Assembly: GCF_003046475.1 (NCBI RefSeq)
Contig: NZ_PZZZ01000005.1
Coordinates: forward strand, 248,001-312,000
DNA length: 64,000 nt
DNA from: Mycoplana dimorpha
Lineage (GTDB): Bacteria; Pseudomonadota; Alphaproteobacteria; Rhizobiales; Rhizobiaceae
Direction: 5' to 3'
Part shown: in pieces, positions 58,277-64,000 of the stretch
Layout of the letters: each line of letters begins with the position of its first letter
Position numbering within the stretch: position 1 is the stretch's first letter
Program-made: the position numbers and the translations under genes
Notes under the pieces: model-generated
The model's database searches: none
Told to the model about the DNA's origin: nothing
Seen by the model: the letters and a program-made list of their open reading frames with translations, nothing else

Positions 58277-59242
58277 CTAATCCGTCGACCATTTTGCCAT
58301 GCGCCCATCTGAGATCGTTGTGTCGTACCGCTCAATGAACTTCATCATTTTCTCTGTATCGACATAAGTCTGCGCCCATTTTGCCGCACCGTCGGCAACG
58401 GCCAACATCAATAGATAGAGGTTGAACGGCTTGGGCATACGCGGGTCTAATCGTGGCATTAACGGGGTCCTTCCAATGTAAGGCGCTATGGAAGACACCT
58501 TTCCAGCGAGGACCTGTCGCGATGAGAGGTTGGTCATGTGGAGAATCGAGTTTCGAAATTCCCAGACCTCAACGGCGCTGATTCCGATTGGCTTGAGGTC
58601 CACATATGTGTCGAGCCAGTCGGTGAAATTGCCGCGGCCGTCGCCATGTTCCACAAAAGCGAGCGTATCGATACACGACATAAGTAATTTTGCCGATGAT
58701 ACATGGTGCCCTGCGTTGAAAAGTAATTTGATAGCTTTGAAATAGTCGTCATTGAGTAGTTCTGCCAAGTAGAATACATTATCCCGCACGTACTTTACCA
58801 AATAGTCTGGAACTGATCCACGCCCTTCGATCTGCGTCACGGCATCGCCGCGAAACGGGCTGGGAGAAACCTGTTGATCTACAGTGGGCACGCCGTCGAC
58901 AACTGGCGTAACGCAATAAATTACATTACGAGGTGCTCTATAGTGACAGAATGCCTCCTCGAAATAGTGAGTTACTTCGCTAAAGCGTTGCGCCGCAACC
59001 CACTCATCCGGGGTGAAGGTCCTTTCAAAATCAAAACGCTTGGCGTTTGTGTGGTCGGTCTCAACGTTGGCCAGCAAGTGTTTTAGTTTAGCCTCGGTAC
59101 TGCCCGCTAGACGGTGATGGCGAGCGCCATATTGCCGAGCTACGCCCTCATCAAAATAAACAAAAAGGTTGAAGGCGCGTTCCACAGACATCGACGCTCT
59201 TTCCCCGCTTAAATGGCAGTGTTCTGCGACTAGGTAGGCCAT
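58277..59242 (-). CDS. HEPN-motif protein 1, unknown function
   Basis: This 321-residue soluble protein has no signal or membrane segment. I do not recognise the full-length family. Residues about 160-270 are helical and carry EFRNSILHMTN, in which Arg230-Asn-Ser-Ile-Leu-His235 fits the HEPN ribonuclease motif (R, polar residue, x3, H). The preceding helix SSAKLLMSCIDTLAFVE and the LNDDYFKAIKLLFNAGHH stretch fit the HEPN helical bundle. The N-terminal 150 residues lack a recognisable domain. It overlaps the upstream HEPN gene by 13 bases. ATG 59242 has no ribosome site; an in-frame ATG at 59191 with GGGGAAAG upstream is the alternative. Base composition is visibly AT-richer than in the flanking genes. 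Confidence 0.6.
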   Translation of the reverse strand: MAYLVAEHCHLSGERASMSVERAFNLFVYFDEGVARQYGARHHRLAGSTEAKLKHLLANVETDHTNAKRFDFERTFTPDEWVAAQRFSEVTHYFEEAFCHYRAPRNVIYCVTPVVDGVPTVDQQVSPSPFRGDAVTQIEGRGSVPDYLVKYVRDNVFYLAELLNDDYFKAIKLLFNAGHHVSSAKLLMSCIDTLAFVEHGDGRGNFTDWLDTYVDLKPIGISAVEVWEFRNSILHMTNLSSRQVLAGKVSSIAPYIGRTPLMPRLDPRMPKPFNLYLLMLAVADGAAKWAQTYVDTEKMMKFIERYDTTISDGRMAKWSTD

Positions 59243-59829
59243 TCGATCAAGGCCAAGGCCTGAAGACTTCGCTGCATTTCTTTACGCTGCAAAGAATCCT
59301 GATGGCGGAAAGCCCAACCAATTCGGAGAATCTCCCCGATGACGCGCGCTATCAACTTCGCAATCTCAGGAATTCCTGACACCTCGATTGACCAGCCCAT
59401 CGGCTCGAAATGCACGAATTGGTTCCGAATATTCTTGTGAAAGCCGCGCAACCAATTCAGCTCAGACTCGCTTATCGCAACACCAGCAGCATTGCTGCGA
59501 TCCCCTGCCGAATAAGGTTTTCTCACGGCTTTAAGCAAGTCTGGAAGCCCCATTAAATGGGTCTTGGGCGGTATTGCATTCGGATTGGTGCGCTGGTCCT
59601 CAAAATAGGCCAGCCATTCGCCCGCATTGCGCTCGGTGACAGCACCCACCGGTGCCGCAGTCGTAGTGAGATGGCATACGCACGCGCCCTGCAGCGCAGA
59701 ATGCAACGCTATCACCACCCACTTCCATGCTTGGGGATCCTTCTCCACAAACTGAGCGAGGCGTATAACTTGGCGGATCGATCCCGCAACATCCTCCGTC
59801 TCATCCGTCTGAATCCAATTGTCTGCCAT
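59230..59829 (-). CDS. HEPN-motif protein 2, unknown function
   Basis: This 199-residue helical protein contains KWVVIALHSALQGACVCHL (about 36-54), a long helix, and near the C-terminus HKNIRNQFVHFEPMGWSIEV. There Arg135-Asn-Gln-Phe-Val-His140 has the same R-N-x3-H spacing as in protein 1. This pattern matches HEPN-type hypothetical proteins seen in many bacteria. The ATG at 59829 has a weak GAG site. The gene is first in the pair, and its TAG lies inside the start region of protein 1, which suggests co-expression. No nucleotidyltransferase (MNT) antitoxin or other partner is visible. Confidence 0.6.
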   Translation of the reverse strand: MADNWIQTDETEDVAGSIRQVIRLAQFVEKDPQAWKWVVIALHSALQGACVCHLTTTAAPVGAVTERNAGEWLAYFEDQRTNPNAIPPKTHLMGLPDLLKAVRKPYSAGDRSNAAGVAISESELNWLRGFHKNIRNQFVHFEPMGWSIEVSGIPEIAKLIARVIGEILRIGWAFRHQDSLQRKEMQRSLQALALIEWPT

Positions 59830-59930
59830 CGATCACTCGCCGTCATATCGCTTGCAGCGAGCATAGACCAATCGGTGGCGATACGAACAGACGCGGGCGG
59901 GTCTCGACGAACGGGGTTCACGTACTCCCG

Positions 59931-59977
59931 CTTCTCCCCACCGGGGAGAAGGTGGCCCGCAGGGCCGGATGAGGGGG
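59931..59977. repeat. Rhizobial palindromic repeat beside the island
   Basis: CTTCTCCCCACCGGGGAGAA is followed by GGTGGCCCGCAGGGCCGGATGAGGGGG. It is the common rhizobial intergenic form with two nested palindromes. It lies between the HEPN pair and the ABC exporter gene, marking the right edge of the island. Confidence 0.75.
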
Positions 59978-59999
59978 CGTAGGTTGAGGCTTGGGCCGG

Positions 60000-61814
<1,815 letters not shown>

Positions 61815-62003
61815 TACCTCATTCCCGGCCCGTTGCGGCACGAAGTGTCTTTCGGCTCTTGTTATCGCGGCGGCCTTCATGTATAGGCTCGCCATCGAAT
61901 TGGGAAGCCGCTGGCCCGAACGGTCGCGGCTTCATTTACGTCTTTGGCCCGGCTGTCGCAACCGCTTGCGACAAATGGTCTCCGGAACAGCAGGAAGATT
62001 GTC

Positions 62004-62225
62004 ATGAAGGCTGATATCCATCCCGACTACCACATGATCAAGGTCGTCATGACCGACGGCACCGAGTACGAGACCCGCTCGACCTGGGGCACCGAAGGCG
62101 CCGTGATGAACCTCGAGATCGACCCGAAGTCCCACCCGGCCTGGACCGGCGGCAACCAGCAGCTCATGGACCGCGCCGGCCGCGTCTCCAAGTTCAAGAA
62201 GCGCTTCGAAGGCCTCGGCCTGTAA
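62004..62225 (+). CDS. rpmE: 50S ribosomal protein L31, zinc-free type
   Basis: This 73-residue protein begins [20 protein letters not shown] and has the L31 C-terminal [15 protein letters not shown]. The CxxC zinc pair of classical L31 is missing, so this is the C-minus form usual in alphaproteobacteria. The AGGAAG upstream fixes ATG 62004. It is followed by a strong terminator. Confidence 0.95.
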   Translation: MKADIHPDYHMIKVVMTDGTEYETRSTWGTEGAVMNLEIDPKSHPAWTGGNQQLMDRAGRVSKFKKRFEGLGL

Positions 62226-62250
62226 GCCGCTGCTGCAGCGATTTTGTGAA

Positions 62251-62276
62251 AAGCCCGGGTTTTCCCGGGCTTTTTT
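62251..62276 (+). terminator. Terminator after rpmE
   Basis: AAGCCCGGG, loop TTTT, CCCGGGCTT, then TTTTG. Confidence 0.9.
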
Positions 62277-62401
62277 GTTGCCTCGATTGCCCGGCCTGAC
62301 CGGGCATCGGCGCGCGCTGATCTTGCTTGGCGTTTTTGACGTCGTCGTACCCGCACCGGTGCTCATCTGGGGCTCATCCGGGGCGGAGGAGGGCGCCAAA
62401 C

Positions 62402-62425
62402 AAAAAACCCGGCGCGGGGCCGGGT
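62402..62425 (-). terminator. Terminator after rcdA
   Basis: On the minus strand ACCCGGC pairs with GCCGGGT around CCCGC, followed by TTTTTG. Confidence 0.8.
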
Positions 62426-62453
62426 CGATGCGGGATTCCTTGAGCGACGGCGG

Positions 62454-62972
62454 TCAGTTGCCGCCAAAGACGGTGTGCAGCAGGTGCAGCTGCGCCTGGA
62501 CGCTGTTCTGGTTGTCGGGCACGAAGGCCTGGCTCTCCTGCGGGCGATAGACCTCGCGGTCGAGCACGGCAATGCGGTTCTGCAGGCGCAGTGACCGCTC
62601 GACGAGATCGCGGAAGGCTTCCGGCAGGTCGTTCCAGCCGGGGGCGCTGCGGTCGACGTTGAAGCCGTCGAGGCGCACCTTGCTCTTTTCCGACAGCACC
62701 TGGTCGCGGGTCATCTCGCCGTTGTTGACGGCGCGCTGCAGCAGCAGCCACGAGGCCATCTGCATCAGCCGGGTGGTCAGCCGCATCGATTCGGCGGCGT
62801 AGAGCACGGAGGCCATGCGCGGCAGCACCTTGGCGGCCTGGCGGCCGGGGCCGTCGAGATAGCTGGCCGTCTCCTCGACCAGGCCCATGCCCTCGGCGTA
62901 CAGGTTCTTGAACTGCGACGAGGTAGCGACGTGGCCAGCGAAGCTGACGGTGTTCAATCCTCTTTCCGACAT
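62454..62972 (-). CDS. rcdA: RcdA, regulator of CtrA degradation (DUF1465)
   Basis: This 172-residue helical protein has the DUF1465 core FKNLYAEGMGLVEETASYLD and LRLTTRLMQMASWLLLQRAV. In Caulobacter RcdA binds CpdR-primed ClpXP and delivers CtrA-class substrates, aided by PopA. The C-terminal region (RPQESQAFVPDNQNSVQ) is probably flexible. CpdR is encoded at the left end of the window. Two perfect CtrA boxes lie upstream (see 63095 and 63276), so CtrA likely drives the gene for its own adaptor. Confidence 0.92.
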   Translation of the reverse strand: MSERGLNTVSFAGHVATSSQFKNLYAEGMGLVEETASYLDGPGRQAAKVLPRMASVLYAAESMRLTTRLMQMASWLLLQRAVNNGEMTRDQVLSEKSKVRLDGFNVDRSAPGWNDLPEAFRDLVERSLRLQNRIAVLDREVYRPQESQAFVPDNQNSVQAQLHLLHTVFGGN

Positions 62973-63094
62973 GGTCCCAGCATCCTGTTAAACGCAATTA
63001 CTACTGAGGGTAACCCGAACTTGCGGGAAGTGTTCCGCCCCGCCATTTCGTGCAGGCAGAATGCAGCCTTAGCCGATTCCGCACAAGCCTGATC

Positions 63095-63109
63095 TTAATG
63101 AAAGGTTAA
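63095..63109. promoter_or_regulatory. CtrA-type full box upstream of rcdA (site 1)
   Basis: TTAA (63095-63098), seven bases TGAAAGG, TTAA (63106-63109) matches the CtrA consensus TTAA-N7-TTAA exactly, 122 bases before the rcdA start codon. Confidence 0.75.
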
Positions 63110-63150
63110 TCTCCACAATTCTTTACGATGTCGCGGCGGCGGGGGAGCGA

Positions 63151-63179
63151 CAAAAGAAGAGCCGCGGTGAGGCGGCTCT
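63151..63179 (-). terminator. Terminator after DUF1192
   Basis: On the minus strand AGAGCCGC pairs with GCGGCTCT around CTCACC, followed by TCTTTTG. Confidence 0.7.
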
Positions 63180-63275
63180 CAAGGTAAAACAGGGAGAAAA
63201 TCAGACCCATTCCCCAAGCGGCGAAAATGTCTGAGCCCGGAAAACTCCGGACAGGCGATTAATAGCCGATGATGC

Positions 63276-63290
63276 TTAACGGCCGGTTAA
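63276..63290. promoter_or_regulatory. CtrA-type full box upstream of rcdA (site 2)
   Basis: TTAA (63276-63279), seven bases CGGCCGG, TTAA (63287-63290), again an exact TTAA-N7-TTAA, and the right half continues as TTAACC. It lies about 180 bases beyond site 1, just after the DUF1192 stop codon. Confidence 0.65.
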
Positions 63291-63329
63291 CCGTAACGGC
63301 CCGGCGGCCCGAAGCCCTCGCAGGCCGCA

Positions 63330-63518
63330 TCAGCGGAACAGCTTATCGGCCGCCGAGCGGCTTTCGCCCTTGCGGGCCCTTTCCGCCTCGAGCCGGCCGA
63401 TTTCCGCCTGCAAGAGGGCGATGCGCGCTGCCAGTTCGTCCACCGACAGCAGCGACAGGTCGCAGCCGATCTCGTGCGCCACCTTCCTGACCGGCCGGTC
63501 GTCGTCCGACATGCTCAT
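63330..63518 (-). CDS. DUF1192 protein
   Basis: This 62-residue protein has the DUF1192 core with the Leu-rich coiled coil LSVDELAARIALLQAEIGRLEAER (about residues 24-47). The ATG at 63518 overlaps the MFS stop codon (ATGA), which fixes the start and implies translational coupling. The family function is unknown, but it is frequently encoded next to rcdA in rhizobia, as here. Expression could be tied to the MFS gene. Confidence 0.85.
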   Translation of the reverse strand: MSMSDDDRPVRKVAHEIGCDLSLLSVDELAARIALLQAEIGRLEAERARKGESRSAADKLFR

Positions 63519-64000
63519 TTTCCGTCCTCCGTCCCATGGGCCCCCGGGTCATGGCCGTGCTGGCCGGCGCGCGGCGAAAGGCGGAGGCTTTCCGGCGTCG
63601 TCAGCGTGCCGGGATTGGTATAGGCCTCGCGCGCGGCGGCGGGAAGGGCGGCGCGGCGGCGGCTGCGGAAAATCGCATAGAGGGCGATGGCGGCGTGGGC
63701 GGCGAAGGTGACGAGGAACAGGCCGTGCGGCCCGGTCGCCGACATGACCGGACCGCCGACCGTCGGGCCGATGATCGTGCCGATCCCGTAGAGCAGCAGC
63801 AGCCCGCCGGACACCTTCACGAAATCCTCCGGGTGGGCGAAGTCGTTGGCGTGGCTGACGGCGATCGGATAGAGCGCGTTGGCCGCCGCGCCATAGACGG
63901 CGATGACGAGCAGCAGCAGCATGACCGAGCCCGGCTGCATCAGCACCATCAGCAGCCCGGCTAAGCCGGCAAGCGCCGACAGCGCCGCGAGCACGTAGCG
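63515..64000 (-). CDS. MFS transporter, YcaD-like (5' end outside window)
   Basis: The visible 161 residues are the C-terminal part of an MFS transporter, with membrane segments LAALSALAGLAGLLMVLM, VMLLLLVIAVYGAAANALYPI, SGGLLLLYGIGTIIGPTVGGP and FLVTFAAHAAIALYAIF. A hydrophilic tail rich in His, Gly and Asp follows. The GxxxGPTVGGPV stretch is typical of MFS motif C-like regions. The frame continues past the right edge, so start and substrate cannot be given. Its stop codon overlaps the DUF1192 start. Confidence 0.82.
   Translation of the reverse strand, partial: RYVLAALSALAGLAGLLMVLMQPGSVMLLLLVIAVYGAAANALYPIAVSHANDFAHPEDFVKVSGGLLLLYGIGTIIGPTVGGPVMSATGPHGLFLVTFAAHAAIALYAIFRSRRRAALPAAAREAYTNPGTLTTPESLRLSPRAGQHGHDPGAHGTEDGK

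Larger units (their letters stand above)
62973..63329. other. 357-base gap between DUF1192 and rcdA with CtrA boxes
   Basis: The gap holds the DUF1192 terminator (63151-63179) and two CtrA-type boxes. I see no gene. It is AT-richer than the flanking coding regions. Confidence 0.7.

Overview
The window is a GC-rich, densely coding stretch of an alphaproteobacterial chromosome. The content points to the Hyphomicrobiales, most likely the Rhizobiaceae or a close relative. It carries CpdR, RcdA and GapR, an Omp10-type lipoprotein, homospermidine synthase, DUF1036/DUF1192/DUF1244/DUF465 proteins, a zinc-free L31 and L36, and dispersed palindromic repeats of the kind scattered through rhizobial genomes. 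The order cpdR, hisN, sHSP, ltaE, gltBD, SGNH protein, MltB, galU resembles what I remember of Sinorhizobium/Rhizobium chromosomes. Genus and species cannot be assigned by eye. No rRNA, tRNA, CRISPR array, transposase or phage gene was recognised.

Layout. 1-9.7 kb: a large alpha-2-macroglobulin (3' end outside the window), the cell-cycle response regulator CpdR, an N-formylglutamate amidohydrolase, HisN, a lysophospholipase-like hydrolase, and an Hsp20 gene with a candidate RpoH promoter and ROSE-like RNA thermometer. 9.7-26.3 kb: threonine aldolase, gltB-gltD behind an unusual pair of mutually exclusive hairpins, a VOC protein, an SGNH-fold protein, a lytic transglycosylase, galU, a beta-barrel protein, the KdsD/KpsF isomerase and an NCS2 nucleobase transporter. 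26.5-35 kb: nfeD with an SPFH gene, hemH, a LysM-tailed 5'-nucleotidase, a pseudouridine synthase, an acetyltransferase, Omp10 and homospermidine synthase. 35-43 kb: pepF-pabB-pabC on the minus strand, with a palindromic repeat inserted in frame inside pabC, then a sigma-54 response regulator and a DUF882/M15 peptidase. 43-54 kb: gapR, DUF1244, a second formylglutamate amidohydrolase, DUF1036-pyk, small secreted proteins, rpmJ, purEK, two divergent DUF465 genes, a TSUP transporter, a ThiE-like protein and a Sel1-repeat protein. 54-64 kb: efp, suhB, a MotA/TolQ-MotB/OmpA pair, an AT-richer island with two overlapping HEPN-motif genes, an ABC exporter, rpmE, rcdA with two perfect CtrA boxes, DUF1192 and a truncated MFS gene.

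Most of the window is housekeeping: nitrogen assimilation (gltBD), purine and folate synthesis (purEK, pabBC), envelope biogenesis (galU, kdsD, mltB, DUF882, Omp10), heme (hemH) and glycolysis (pyk). A cell-cycle thread runs through it: CpdR and RcdA are both adaptors for ClpXP-dependent CtrA proteolysis, rcdA has two TTAA-N7-TTAA sites upstream, and GapR is a nucleoid protein linked to replication. The best candidate for an undescribed system is the HEPN gene pair at 58.3-59.8 kb. Both proteins carry the same Rx4H ribonuclease-type motif, the genes overlap, and the base composition differs from the surroundings.
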